From positions 124,001-188,000 of the forward strand of contig ML978184.1 in the NCBI GenBank assembly GCA_010015745.1: a stretch of DNA of 64,000 nt, in the 5' to 3' direction. The stretch comes from Setomelanomma holmii (Eukaryota; Ascomycota; Dothideomycetes; Pleosporales; Phaeosphaeriaceae). The translations under genes and the position numbers were made by a program. Each line of letters opens with the position of its first letter. The stretch's first letter is position 1. Of this stretch, positions 47,618 through 58,048 are shown in pieces. The notes under the pieces are model-generated. The model worked only from the letters and a program-made list of their open reading frames with translations. It was not told the DNA's origin and made no database searches.

Positions 47618-48300
47618 CTAGTGCGCTGTTGGATCAATTAGCCTCCTTCTAATCCTTGTAATACATGTGTCAATGATCTTACCATCAGGCTGGGCGAGGA
47701 TGTACTCAACCGCTTGCTTGACTGTGATGTTATAAGTATGGATTCAAGTATCCAGTAAGGCATATGACCTACCACTGTGAATGGCGTCGGCCTCCTTGTC
47801 GGGAATCTCAATGCTGAACTCCTAACCATCATTAGATGCTGTTTCTCCATCGTCTCCACGCTGCGACTAACCTCCTCGATAGCCATGACCACCTCTACTG
47901 TGTCGAGACTATCAAGACCAAGATCGTTGTGGAAGTGCGACTCGGCGTTGAGCTATCGTAACGTATTAGGAGACTTCTCTGAAATCACTGAAGCCATCGG
48001 CACATACCTTGGAGGCATCCTGGACCTGCATTTTGAGTTAGCCCTTGCTCAATTCTTCCAGACCATGTCCATTACCTTGTCGAAGTTCTTCAACAGGTCC
48101 ATTATCCTTCCGGTAACCTCATCTTGCGACAGACCAGCGCTCGCGGCATAGCATCGAACAGCCTGGAAGTATGTGGAGGGAGTGATTTGCTTGCGCTGGA
48201 AGAAAGAGCTTCGCGCAACCGGACGAGCCATTGAGGCCTGGCATCGAGGTGCAGCGCGGGCGGCTGACCTTGCGGACCTGAGCAGTACTGTTCGGAACAT
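47618..48300 (-). CDS. mitochondrial acyl carrier protein (complex I subunit)
   Basis: Carrier of mitochondrial fatty acid and lipoate synthesis, also bound into complex I and used by LYR proteins. Exons are 48300-48076, 48025-48008, 47952-47872, 47821-47773, 47721-47683 and 47625-47618, giving 139 aa. An Arg/Ala/Ser-rich presequence (MFRTVLLRSARSAARAAPRC) is followed by LSQDEVTGRIMDLLKNFDK. The phosphopantetheine Ser is about residue 96 in DLGLDSLDTVEVVMAIEEEF, and the end is IEIPDKEADAIHS and VKQAVEYILAQPDA. Two microexons of 18 and 8 bp are required by frame and family; the last codes part of Ala, then His and stop. It is head to head with the 23-kDa complex I subunit. Confidence 0.92.
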
Positions 48301-48682
48301 GGTGAGAGGTTTTCGGAGTAACTGAGGCGGGATAGCGAGGTCGGGTTGGAGGTAGTGGTGACGCTGCACGATAGTTTGGAGAACTTCAGACTAATTCCGT
48401 AATGTTAGTCACATGACGACCATCATGAGCAGCATGCGCACCTTCTCACAACCACTTGAAGCTACTTTGCAACCCGTAGAAAGTTTCGAAGCTAAATAAC
48501 AAGACCGTCAGATTACTCCAAGCTGATATTGCTCGTCCGACTTTGCCTCTCGTCGTCGTTGCCGTCATTGAAATCTTGGCCAATCGCAGCCGATCCGTAG
48601 CTAAGCCGACCTCATCTTCGAACAACTTCACGTCGCAACTGTCAACACCACTCGACCGCCCAGCTCGCTCTCAGCGCCCACG
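48301..48682. promoter_or_regulatory. divergent promoter, ACP / complex I 23-kDa subunit
   Basis: 382 bp between two complex I genes. A CCAAT box (GGCCAATCGC, CCAAT at 48580-48584) lies about 100 bp before the plus-strand ATG; CCAAT is bound by the Hap complex, a regulator of respiratory genes in fungi. Binding here is inference. Confidence 0.65.
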
Positions 48683-49499
48683 ATGGCCAGCACAAAGCCA
48701 TTGGCGATGCTAGCCCGAGGACCTTCAGCTGCAACACTGCTCAGGTCGCCGCAATTCGCGTCCGCTCGCCTCCCCTCGCCCGCCACCGTCGCCTTCTTCT
48801 CTACCACCGTCCGTCGAGCCGCCACCCCAGCAGGACCGCCGCCGCCTGGTTTCCGATTACCACGACCGAAGCGATGGGATGAAGGGGAAGGCTCATTGGA
48901 CCGTGCGGGCAAGTACTTCTTGCTGTTAGAGATGTTTCGCGGCATGTATGTGTCGCTGGAGCAGTTTTTCCGGCCACCGTAAGTAGCACTCAATTGATGA
49001 GCTGTGAGCTCGAAAAATGCGAAGACGACAAAGTCTCATGATGTGGCAGGTACACCATCTTCTACCCCTTCGAGAAGGGTCCTATTTCACCCCGCTTCCG
49101 AGGCGAGCATGCTCTGCGACGATACCCAACTGGAGAGGAGCGATGCATTGCCTGCAAGCTCTGCGAAGCCATCTGCCCGGCCCAAGCCATCACAATCGAA
49201 GCCGAGGAGCGCATGGACGGCAGCAGGAGGACGACGCGCTACGATATTGATATGACCAAGTGTATTTACTGCGGTCTGTGCCAGGAGAGCTGCCCAGTAG
49301 ATGCCATTGTTGAGGGTAAATTAACAAGCATCATGAACATAATGTACAATAGGCTAATGCAACAACAGGGCCAAACGCAGAATACGCCACTGAGACAAGA
49401 GAAGAGCTACTGTACAACAAGGAGAAGTTGCTGGCAAACGGAGACAAGTGGGAGCCTGAGATTGCAGCCGCTGCTCGAGCAGATGCGCCCTACAGATAA
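48683..49499 (+). CDS. NADH:ubiquinone oxidoreductase 23-kDa subunit (NDUFS8/TYKY)
   Basis: Iron-sulphur subunit of complex I that holds clusters N6a and N6b near the quinone site. Exons are 48683-48978, 49050-49315 and 49369-49499, giving 230 aa. The presequence is Ala/Arg/Ser-rich (MASTKPLAMLARGPSAATLL). After LDRAGKYFLLLEMFRGMYVS the conserved IFYPFEKGPISPRFRGEHAL block precedes two CxxCxxCxxxCP ferredoxin motifs, CIACKLCEAICP and CIYCGLCQESCPVDAI, with all eight Cys. The end, ATETREELLYNKEKLLANGD and WEPEIAAAARADAPYR, is typical. Length fits the family. Confidence 0.97.
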
Positions 49500-49850
49500 A
49501 GCAAGAGAGTCAAGAAAGGTGGCACCAGAGTAGGATCTGTACATATAGGGAGTGGTCATATCCAAATCAGCGACTCAAATTTCATATGTGAAAGCATCAT
49601 GTTCGACTAACTTCGTTGTACAACTTAGGACACGTATCACCTCTGATATGCTCACGGATGTCATGCAAGCTTCCTATTGAGCCCTGGTAGGACAGGATCA
49701 TGATGTTTGAAGTTCGGAAGACATCATAATATTCAGGCCATACATACGCCGAACGCTCAGAAGATGCGTGCCGCTGTATGGTATCAAACGCCAAATGCTC
49801 CAGATCTTGCGCGCCGTCATGAATGCTTAGCTCCTCGATACCGTCCCATC
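49500..49850. other. convergent intergenic, NDUFS8 / SURF6
   Basis: 351 bp between 3' ends; no feature seen. Confidence 0.5.
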
Positions 49851-51514
49851 TTATCTTGCCTTGAACGTGCCCTCGAAGCCCGGTCGCTTGACCTTCTTAC
49901 CCGGCTTCTTCACCTTCTTCTTGCCCTTTTGGCCCTTCTCTTCTCTCCGCTTTTTCAGATTCTCCTCGCGCTTCTTCTGCTTCTTCTCCTTGCCTTCTTG
50001 CACGTTCGTTAGCCTCTCCTTCCATTCCTGCTTGCTCTTTGACTTTTGCTTCTCTTGGCGCTTGAGTGTCTTCTTCAGGAGGTTGACGTCGTCAAAGACC
50101 TTCTCGCCTTGTGCGCGCTTCTTCGCGGCCAGCCAGAGATCCTTTTCTTCGATGTCCTTTCGTTTTGTCTCGTCAAGACCATTGATCCGCGCTTGCTTCT
50201 TCGTCGCAGCGTCCAACGCCGTCTTAGCGTCTGACTTGCCCTTTCGTTTCTTCGACTCCTGGAATCTGGACAGGCTGCTCTCGAGTTGTTGTCCATCCTG
50301 CCACGCCACTCTGCCAAAATTGAAGTTGCGCTCGTTTTCTGGCGACCGTGGTGGGAAGATTGATGGCGAACCTGAACATCCTCTTATCCGTGCTAGTTGC
50401 TCCTCTGCCTTCTGCCGCGCTTCGTCCTCTTTCAGTTCCTGACGGCTGGCTTTCTTAGTGGCTTTCCGCTCAGCCTCCTTCTTCCGCCGCGCTTCAATCA
50501 GCTCCGCTCGATTTCTCGCTGGTCGCCCATCAGGACCATCTGCCTTGCGTGATGCTCGCATAGCTTCCAGCTTTGCGGTGAGACGTGCTTGGAAAAGTTT
50601 TTTGCTCTCCTCGTCAATTTGCAAAGGTTTCTTCTGCTTCTTTTCTAGTGGTGCTTCGCCGGACAGAGGGACTGATGAAGAAGAGGATGCGGCCGAGACG
50701 ACAGAAGCTGTGGAGGAATTGGAATTGGCAACAGTTGAGGGAGCGGTGGACTGACCCTCTTCGATGAGACCGCTGACGTCGAGATCCTGTATGCGATCTT
50801 CTGCATTGTCTAGGTCGTCGTCTTCGGCGTCGTCGTCGTCGTCTTCTGCTTCAGATTCAGATTCAGGCTCGGCGGGCTTAGTCAAACCTTTGCTGAACTC
50901 AGCGCCTTGCGCCTTCTTAGTGTCGTCCTTTTGCTTCTTTTTCGCCAGCTTCTCCTTTCTTTTCTCTCTCCTCTTCTCGGCTTTCGATGCCGCCTTTTGC
51001 TCGGCCTTGGTCAGTGTCGCGTCTGTGACAACCTCTGTATCTTCTTCTGGTTCAACCGGTTTAGTCTTTTGCTTCTTCGCCTTCTTGATGCCCTCCAATG
51101 GCTTTTCCTTCTCGATGTCCATGTCAAGATCTGACGAGTCTGCCTCTGACGCCTCGCCCTCGAGCTCCCGTTTTCGCTTAAGCGCATTCTCGTCCATGAC
51201 GTCTTTCGCGGACTTGTGTGAGGCGGGATCTAGCTTCGCTCGCTTGGCAGCCTGTCGCTCTTCGAGGCTTTGCTTGTTCTTCTTTTGCCATTGTGTCTGT
51301 TGAGAGACTGTCAGCCACACGTTCGGCGCTGTAGACTGGGACTATTCTTACGCTTGTGATACTCTCGTCTTTGCCGTAGTAGTCCTTTGCTGGAATGAGG
51401 GACATCAGTCCTTCGAAAGCCCGAGCATGGCTCTTCAATCGCTCCTGAGCTTCGAATTAGCGGCAAGAGCGTGTGGGGCAACTTCCGCGTGCGTACCTCG
51501 AGAGTGTCACCCAT
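49851..51514 (-). CDS. RRP14: SURF6/Rrp14 ribosome biogenesis protein
   Basis: Nucleolar protein needed for both ribosomal subunits. Exons are 51514-51497, 51444-51352 and 51296-49851, giving 518 aa. The N-terminal Rrp14 block lies in the two small exons: MGDTLE, then ERLKSHARAFEGLMSLIPAK and DYYGKDESIT. The body is extremely rich in Lys, Glu and Arg and predicted coiled coil. The SURF6 domain covers about residues 255-500: RLTAKLEAMRASRKADGPDG, RPARNRAELIEARRKKEAER, NFNFGRVAWQDGQ, then DLWLAAKKRAQGEKVFDDVN and LLKKTLKRQEKQKSKSK. The C-terminus is a dense basic tail. The 18-bp first exon is placed by its frame and the usual MGDTLE start. Confidence 0.92.
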
Positions 51515-52065
51515 ATTGTAGCAAGCAGTCAATGGCTGTATATACCAGAATATTATCGAGATTGCTGAATGCAACCGTGGCAGCGGGCGCTGCGTGCGAG
51601 GGACGTGTGCGAGTTCAAGAAAATCGAGGTCGAACTCTTGGCTCGGGCACGAGAAATCTCACTTTCCGCGCTAAAGACCCCAGATGCACCTTACGCCGCC
51701 TAACCCACGGGCCAATAGACGCACGCGACACCTACCAACCACTTCCACTCCATCATGCTCCTTCACCAGCGCCAGCCTCGTTGACTGCGCGAATCAGGCT
51801 TGGCAGTCAGGCCCTCTTACTTCGCTCTGAACAGCAATAGGACGCGGCTTTGCCTTCGCTGTAAAAGATAGTGCCGGACAGCTGGCGGGACGACGCGTAC
51901 GCACAGCCACCCAAACGCAAGCACACCCTCAGCTGCTTCGCCCCATATATGTTTGCCCTGCAAGGCGACCTTCCATCTTTTCATAGCAGCCAACGTCATA
52001 TGCCTAAGTAGCTTTCCTTCCCTCATTGTTTCGCCAGTCGCCAATCGTCATCATCTCTCGCTCAC
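51515..52065. promoter_or_regulatory. divergent promoter region, SURF6 / unknown protein
   Basis: 551 bp between start codons. No TATA box or repeat identified. Confidence 0.5.
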
Positions 52066-53766
52066 ATGTCGACCCAAGCCATCGAGGCAAGGTCGCTATC
52101 CTCTCTTACTGCGCTTGCTTCAAATCCACCCGCTTATCCAAGAAACCCAACTCACGTGAGACATGAGCCATTAGTATTGTACATTGCACGGGTACCAGGC
52201 AGCAAAGGTACTACGATTGACTCGGGAATGTTGATCTTCTGACTGATCGTCCTGCAGATATTTTCCTATCGCCCATGAAGCCTAGGGACAAGGTGGTCAC
52301 TGCAGAGGATATCACGAGCTCGCTGTATTTTCTACATGTTGAGCAGCCTGAGGACGCAGATCTAGTAGGGCCTCCAGAATTCCAAGTACCAAACTATGCC
52401 GAGCAAGATCCATCGGCCTCGAGTGGACAGCCTAAGCCAGTAGTTCAACGTAAGGCTATCCCAGGAGCACCTGCAACCCAGGGTCTCCCTCCGAGAAAAC
52501 CTGTCTCTGGAACCTTAGCACCTGTGGAGAACTTTGGCAACAGACAAAACGTGTACGCTGGAAGCTATGCACAAAGGCCAGGATTGCTTGGCCCAGAGTA
52601 CATTCAGCGTGGTTCATTTGAGTCATCTCAATATCAACAAGAAAATAACTACCTTTCGCCGTCGCCTCGTAGGTCGCCCGAGAGACCACCGCATGCTGGA
52701 ACGTCTCTCACGCTTATTCGACGGGATCCGGCTTCTGGCGCACAATGGAATGTGGCTCGAATAGAAGACCCACCTATCATCGAAGTGTCCTCTTCCGCCA
52801 GCGATGCAGGTGCGAAGAGGAGAACAGGGGCTCCAATGTATATCGACGTGACGAATCCCGGCTACTCTAAATTTCTACATTCAGGAAACTTGACTAGATC
52901 AGCTATGTCCGAACATCTGAGGGATAGTTCTGCACAGTCATCGCAAAGAGGCGGCGCGCCACAATACGAAAGACTAGTCGATGAAAGTGGAAACGTCTTC
53001 CGCCGACGCCTATGGATGGAGGGCTCACAATACACGAATGGCGGTTTTGGACACCGGAAGAACAGCTCCTATGACTTCAACCCTGCGCGACCAGATTCGA
53101 GAGGAAGTTATGACGCCCGGAACGATAGAGCTTTCATAGACGCCAGAAGCACACAACCGCCTTTCTTGACTCGCGACGATCAGACCTATAGCACCATACA
53201 GGTATCCGACAGACCCACGAGCTTTCGTGGCTATGTTTTCACAAGTCCATGGAACGGACGTTGCGAATTTATCACAGGGGCCGGTGGCGGCTCTTTGAAG
53301 GTACGATACGAGACGTTTTGTCTGCTTCTGTGCACTGACTGAATTGCTCCAGTGTCGACATATCGTTCCTGGACTTCAAGGAGCGCCGCCTGCAGCTATG
53401 TTCGTGAGTGAGCTCCGGTTCAACCTCCCGAGCAGATCCTTCCCACCCACACCTAAAGGCGAAGAGTCGTCGAAAAGATCATCCTTCTTCCATCGCGGAC
53501 GGCATAGCCGCAACAACTCTTCGATGTCTGTCAATCGGGACGAAACTCAGGATGTCAGGAGCTCCTTGGAGCGTATGGATCTATCACTTGGTCAAGAACT
53601 AGCGGGGGGAGGTTTCGGAGGTAAGCAAGCAAAGCTCGGGAAGATCATTCTGGAAGACGAGGGCTTGAAGATGATGGATTTACTAGTCGCCGCGAATCTG
53701 GCATTGTGGTGGCGTGCCTATGAGAAGGCAAGTGCACAATCACGGGGGGACAGGGGAAGTGTCTAG
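52066..53766 (+). CDS. conserved mould protein of unknown function
   Basis: Exons are 52066-52207, 52258-53300 and 53353-53766, giving 532 aa. I believe I have seen this N-terminus in other moulds (SLSSLTALASNPPAYPRNPT, then EPLVLYIARVPGSKDIFLSP) but know no function. Residues about 95-320 are disordered, rich in Ser, Arg, Pro and Tyr. A second ordered block spans the last intron (RGYVFTSPWNGRCEFITGAG, CRHIVPGLQG, SELRFNLPS), followed by a basic Ser-rich piece and a hydrophobic helix near the end (MMDLLVAANLALWWRAYEKA), which may be a membrane or packing helix. There is no signal peptide. The last few residues could change if a further intron exists. Confidence 0.75.
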
Positions 53767-54216
53767 CCCAAGAGCAGTCGGGTTCTGGCCTCGTGGCGAT
53801 TGCGAGGCATGTATCGCTGATCTCAAGAAGAGGATACGCTGTAGATTGTCTGCGAATCTGCCACGACGTGGTTCAAAGGCGACATCACGTTCTCCGCAAC
53901 CCGTGGTATTGTCTGCGTGCATATACAGGCGTCCAGATGATGCAATATGGGTCACCGTACGGACCATCAGCCTCTGTAGTCGTCAGCCTACTGTAAGGAA
54001 CATATAAGTTGCAACTCCGCACCGCCTGTAGGTGCCTTCCTTTTCGATCCCGCCAAGCGCTTAGACAAGCTCGCCCGCCGCCTTCACCTGCCTTTGCTAG
54101 CCTATATACCTCGAACCTTAACCCCGCCACACAACCTCTACACCTTTTCAATCTCCACAACCAACACCTTACATTCTCCACTTCGAACAAAGTATAGCTA
54201 CAACAGAAGAGAGGGT
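53767..54216. other. intergenic before unknown protein
   Basis: 450 bp. The last 123 bp are open in the frame of the next gene but lack an ATG. No other feature seen. Confidence 0.45.
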
Positions 54217-55599
54217 ATGCAGAACACATCGGCCCTTCGTCAACAGAGCGACACAACTGTGGTCAGAGTACCAGGCCCTGATCCTGCACCTGTACCTCAG
54301 TCAGGATCAATTTCAAGTGACGAGGGTCCGTTTCGCGGGCGCATCTGGCCGGGACGAAGGAGGAGTGCTCTTCAGCTACCTTTGGGATATCAGAACGACA
54401 TGACTGGCCAGCGGCCTGCGTCAACGCGCAACAGCAGATCTCGTGGTGCGCAAGTAGAAATACCGGCAACTTCCAAAAGCGAAGCGCAAGAGCAGCGGCG
54501 GCTAGTCGAGCCGAGGAGGATACGATCAACCAGAAACTCTCCAAGAGAGACTAGAGCAAGCGCAAGTCGAACGCCCTCGCTCCTCCACATCGTGCTCGAG
54601 GATGGGAAAGACTGTGAAATTTTCACTGAATTGGTCGAGCTCGCAGGCAGAGTCCCGCCTCAAATCCGCATACTGGAGATCCACCTAGATGCAAGCAGGC
54701 CCGACGAGATGCTCGACTTCCACCTCGCCATTGTTCTTAGCTCACTCCATCCACGCCCCGACGGCATGAATCCTCACCACTACCGCGCCATTAAGATCGT
54801 GCTGAAGGAGAACGTGCTGAAGGAGAACGTGCTGAAGGAGAACGTGCTGTATACACGTTACGCATATAAAATAGCTTCACCCGCGCAGTCTGAATGGGTT
54901 GGTGAGAAGCTAAGGAAACTAAATCAAGGAAAAGATGAAAGGAAACTCAGCGTGCCAGAGAAATGCAGTCTGGCGTACATGCTCAACAGCACCGAGAAAC
55001 TCGTGTCCAAAGCGCTCCTCGGCCTACACGGTTTCAAACACGTCCTTATCACCGGCCGGGGCAAAATGGAAGGACAATTTGCGCAAGTGTTAAGCAATAC
55101 CTTGGTCCAACCTCCGGGCTTCGATATCCTTGGCCCAATCAACAGCAACGAAGAATCCAGTTCCACTCTAAGCATGTATGGAGATGGGAAGGTTGTGTCA
55201 AAAGCATATGCACTTCGATGCGATCGAGCAAGCAAGAAGAAAAAGGCCTTCAACCCGTATCCTACCCTGTCGCATACGAGCAAGCGCGACTTTTTGGGCG
55301 TGTCGAAGAAGCAGCGCTATCTGATCGATGAGAAGCAGCAGCTTCTCAGTCATTTGTTAGGCATGACGAATACACAAGCCCGACAGATTGGTCGTGAAGC
55401 TGGTCTCACGAAATCGAGGCCGCGCGTCATGAGGAAGGTTGTTGTCACCGCTGACGACACAGGAGGTCATAAATCTACGGCCCCAGCTTCGAAGGCGCAG
55501 AAATATAAGAAGAACGAGGAGTTGTGTCTGGACAGGATGATCAGGATCAAAGCGAGCAAGAAGGAGCCTGATTGGGAGCATTCATCTCTCGGGTTATGA
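54217..55599 (+). CDS. unknown protein with in-frame 15-bp triplication
   Basis: Single-exon reading frame of 460 codons from the first ATG (MQNTSALRQQ). I recognise no family. Residues 1-130 are disordered and Arg/Ser-rich. A folded segment begins about residue 132 (SLLHIVLEDGKDCEIFTELV, VPPQIRILEIHLDA, LDFHLAIVLSSLHPRP), then three copies of the pentad VLKEN at about residues 195-209, then an ordered stretch (CSLAYMLNSTEKLVSKALLG, LHGFKHVLITGRGKMEGQFA). The C-terminal half is strongly basic. No signal peptide or membrane helix. Length, codon-like composition and the gap to its neighbours support a real gene, but it may be lineage-restricted. Confidence 0.65.
   Translation: MQNTSALRQQSDTTVVRVPGPDPAPVPQSGSISSDEGPFRGRIWPGRRRSALQLPLGYQNDMTGQRPASTRNSRSRGAQVEIPATSKSEAQEQRRLVEPRRIRSTRNSPRETRASASRTPSLLHIVLEDGKDCEIFTELVELAGRVPPQIRILEIHLDASRPDEMLDFHLAIVLSSLHPRPDGMNPHHYRAIKIVLKENVLKENVLKENVLYTRYAYKIASPAQSEWVGEKLRKLNQGKDERKLSVPEKCSLAYMLNSTEKLVSKALLGLHGFKHVLITGRGKMEGQFAQVLSNTLVQPPGFDILGPINSNEESSSTLSMYGDGKVVSKAYALRCDRASKKKKAFNPYPTLSHTSKRDFLGVSKKQRYLIDEKQQLLSHLLGMTNTQARQIGREAGLTKSRPRVMRKVVVTADDTGGHKSTAPASKAQKYKKNEELCLDRMIRIKASKKEPDWEHSSLGL
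54799..54843 (+). repeat. three tandem copies of a 15-bp unit inside a gene
   Basis: GTGCTGAAGGAGAAC occurs three times in a row without a mismatch, followed by a partial fourth (GTGCTG). It adds the pentad VLKEN in frame, so copy number can change without breaking the protein. Confidence 0.97.
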
Positions 55600-55905
55600 T
55601 AAACATGGCATGTGCGATCCAGCCAGCGTAGTGGAAATGGGGTGAACGGTGCGTTAGGCCAGAGTGGGTCAGTAAATAGAACTTGGAGGGCTTCGAGGTC
55701 TACCTGGGATATTTTTATTTGGGTCTGAGGCTGCAGCGCAAAAATGGCGAGGTGTGCCAGGACATCGCATAATATGCGCGAATTCAGCACGAGAATAACC
55801 CCTGGCGCAGAGAGATGGCAAGAAGACGGGGATTTTCATCAAACTACACTCTATACCTGCGGTTCGTAGCGGTAAAGACTGACTATCGACCGCTTTCTTC
55901 TCGAA
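55600..55905. other. convergent intergenic, unknown protein / sugar transporter
   Basis: 306 bp between 3' ends; nothing recognised. Confidence 0.45.
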
Positions 55906-57767
55906 TCAGATAGAGTCTGCCTCGCTCGCCTTCGATCCAATCACAGGTCCCTTAACATTGTCCTCCCCCATGACACTCAAACTCTCCCCGTCAAGCACGA
56001 CCGCCGTCTGGCTACCAAAGTTGTACCCTTTGAACTTGAGCGTCGGCACGCGACTATCGTACAAGAAATCAAGCTGCTCGATCGAGAAGCCTTTCATCTC
56101 AAAAACAAAGAAGAATACCCACACTACCGTGACGAACGAAAAGGCAGCCCAAATGAAGCCCTGCTACGCGTTAGTGTGGTTTGGAAGTAGATATGCATCA
56201 AGAGAACTTACTATTCTGTCACCCAGGTTGCCGTAGTCTTTATCCTGGATATACGGTGAGACAGACGTGATGAGCAGCGACACACCGAAGCCGAAGAAAC
56301 ACGCGATGGCCTGGACCTTCTCTCGGTTCCGCGACGGCGCAGCTTCAGCCGTTGTGATCCAGATAAGCGGAGATTGTACACCGAATGAAACCTCCCACAA
56401 GAAGATGAATGTGATGGATGCTTTGCCTAGGGCATCTGTAGGCTCGGCATACACAACGACCAAGCTAGATACAATCAGTAGGGCGATGCCACAGAATGTT
56501 GCCGTGGACATCAAGATAGGTCGGCGGCCGACGGTGTCGGGTAGAAAGTGACCGGTGAGGATGGCAACGTAGTATAATGTGTACAGACCCATGATCACGG
56601 GGAACACATTAGTGACGCCGGTCGATGTGAGGAATGAGACAATGTAGCTATTCACGTATGCGGATCCCTGGGCTTGTTGCAGAGACTGAATCCCAACAGC
56701 GATGAGTAGTCGGCGGAGATCCGGACTGCGTGCGAGATCGGCCCAGCGTGCGGCGTTTTCGTGGTTGCGTTCAGTGTCGATGGCTACTTGGATCTCATCG
56801 ATGTACTTGGAGGCGTCGAATTTGTTCCCTGGTGTGGCAAAAAGACGATTAGCTGCGAAGACTGCATCATCGCGTCGTCTGTAAGATCCTATCAGTTTGT
56901 GTTGACAGAAGAGAGAGTGCATGCTTACCCCTTCCATACTAGCCATCGCGGAGACTCAGGGAGAAACGGAGAAACCAGCACCATGATTGTTAGTGAAATG
57001 AATTGCAGGCCCATTGGGATGAGGTATGCTGACGAAGTCGTACTCTTGGCCGAAGCGTATACAACACCAGCTGCCAGAATGACACCAAGGATCTGTACGT
57101 TCTGATACACACTGACAGCAAAGCCACGTGCAGCACCTGTTGCCGTCTCGGAGAGGTAGATCGGCACAATATTGACAACCAGACCCATAGCAATCGAGGC
57201 GATGACTTTGCCTGCAACAAATTGGCCAAAGCGTGCATGGTCGCCAATGGCACTGGTGACCTCAATAAGGACTCCAATGATCAAGACAATGCCAGTGGTA
57301 ACGAGGGAGAGCTTTCGACCAAGGAGATTGTTGAGGTACATGGCGATCAGACATCCGATCACCGCATCAGCTATCAGCTTCTTAACATTTCGCAGTTCTT
57401 GAACTGAAGACTCACTGATGCCTCCAAATTGCACAGAGCTCCCTGCCGACAGTTGCGGCGTGGAGAGATTGCACGTGGCCACTCCATCGACATCGGCACA
57501 CGAGCCATAGTCTCTCAGGAAACTCTGAGATCCAAGGATAGTTCCCTACCAACCGTTATCGAAGCCGAAGAGAAAGGCGCCGACAGAGGCAAGGAACATG
57601 CACAGTGTGCCCGTAGCCGTTGTGCCATGAAGGTACTTGAATATCGTCGTCCGTGTCACTGGGGTAATTGTAACAAAAAATGGTAATGAGAAAATCTCAG
57701 GCGATCATTGGACGACTGGAGTCTCCAGATTCTTCAATCCAGGGGTAATCGCCACCTGTATAGGCAT
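55906..57767 (-). pseudogene. MFS sugar transporter with an in-frame stop
   Basis: Hexose-transporter-type major facilitator. Exons that can be placed are about 57660-56945, 56899-56216 and 56160-55906, with a likely N-terminal exon starting at ATG 57767 (MPIQVAITPGLKN). Motifs: FLASVGAFLFGFDNG in helix 1, LLGRKLSLVTTGIV, VVNIVPIYLSETATGAARG, PESPRWLVWKG, GIQSLQQAQGSAYVN, LPDTVGRRP, TTAEAAPSRNREKVQAIACF and a degenerate final motif, FEMKG in place of PETKG. Right after the helix-1 motif the codon at 57546-57548 is TAG, and the protein resumes in the same frame (GTILGSQSFLRDYG). Alignment to hexose transporters needs exactly one residue there, so a cryptic intron is unlikely. The frame between ATG 57767 and helix 1 also contains a TGA, which an intron might remove. 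Confidence 0.78.
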
Positions 57768-58048
57768 TGTTGCAGGCGGTCATCCAGTGTCGGAAGCCCG
57801 TCAACCTATCTTGAGGTTAGATAGCAGCTGGGCTCGCCCGGGACTCGCCCGAGTCGGCCCATTGCAACCAATGGCCGAGCTGCAACGCGTAACCCGGAAA
57901 TATCGACCCATGAGCAGCGATTTCGAAGGAGGATACTTGTGGAGACAACGAAGCGTGCATCTAATAAAAGGTGCGGATAAGATGCTCCTCCTCAGGTTAC
58001 CATTCAACCCACATCTTGTGCGATAAGTTATCTTCCACCTTGTGCAAC

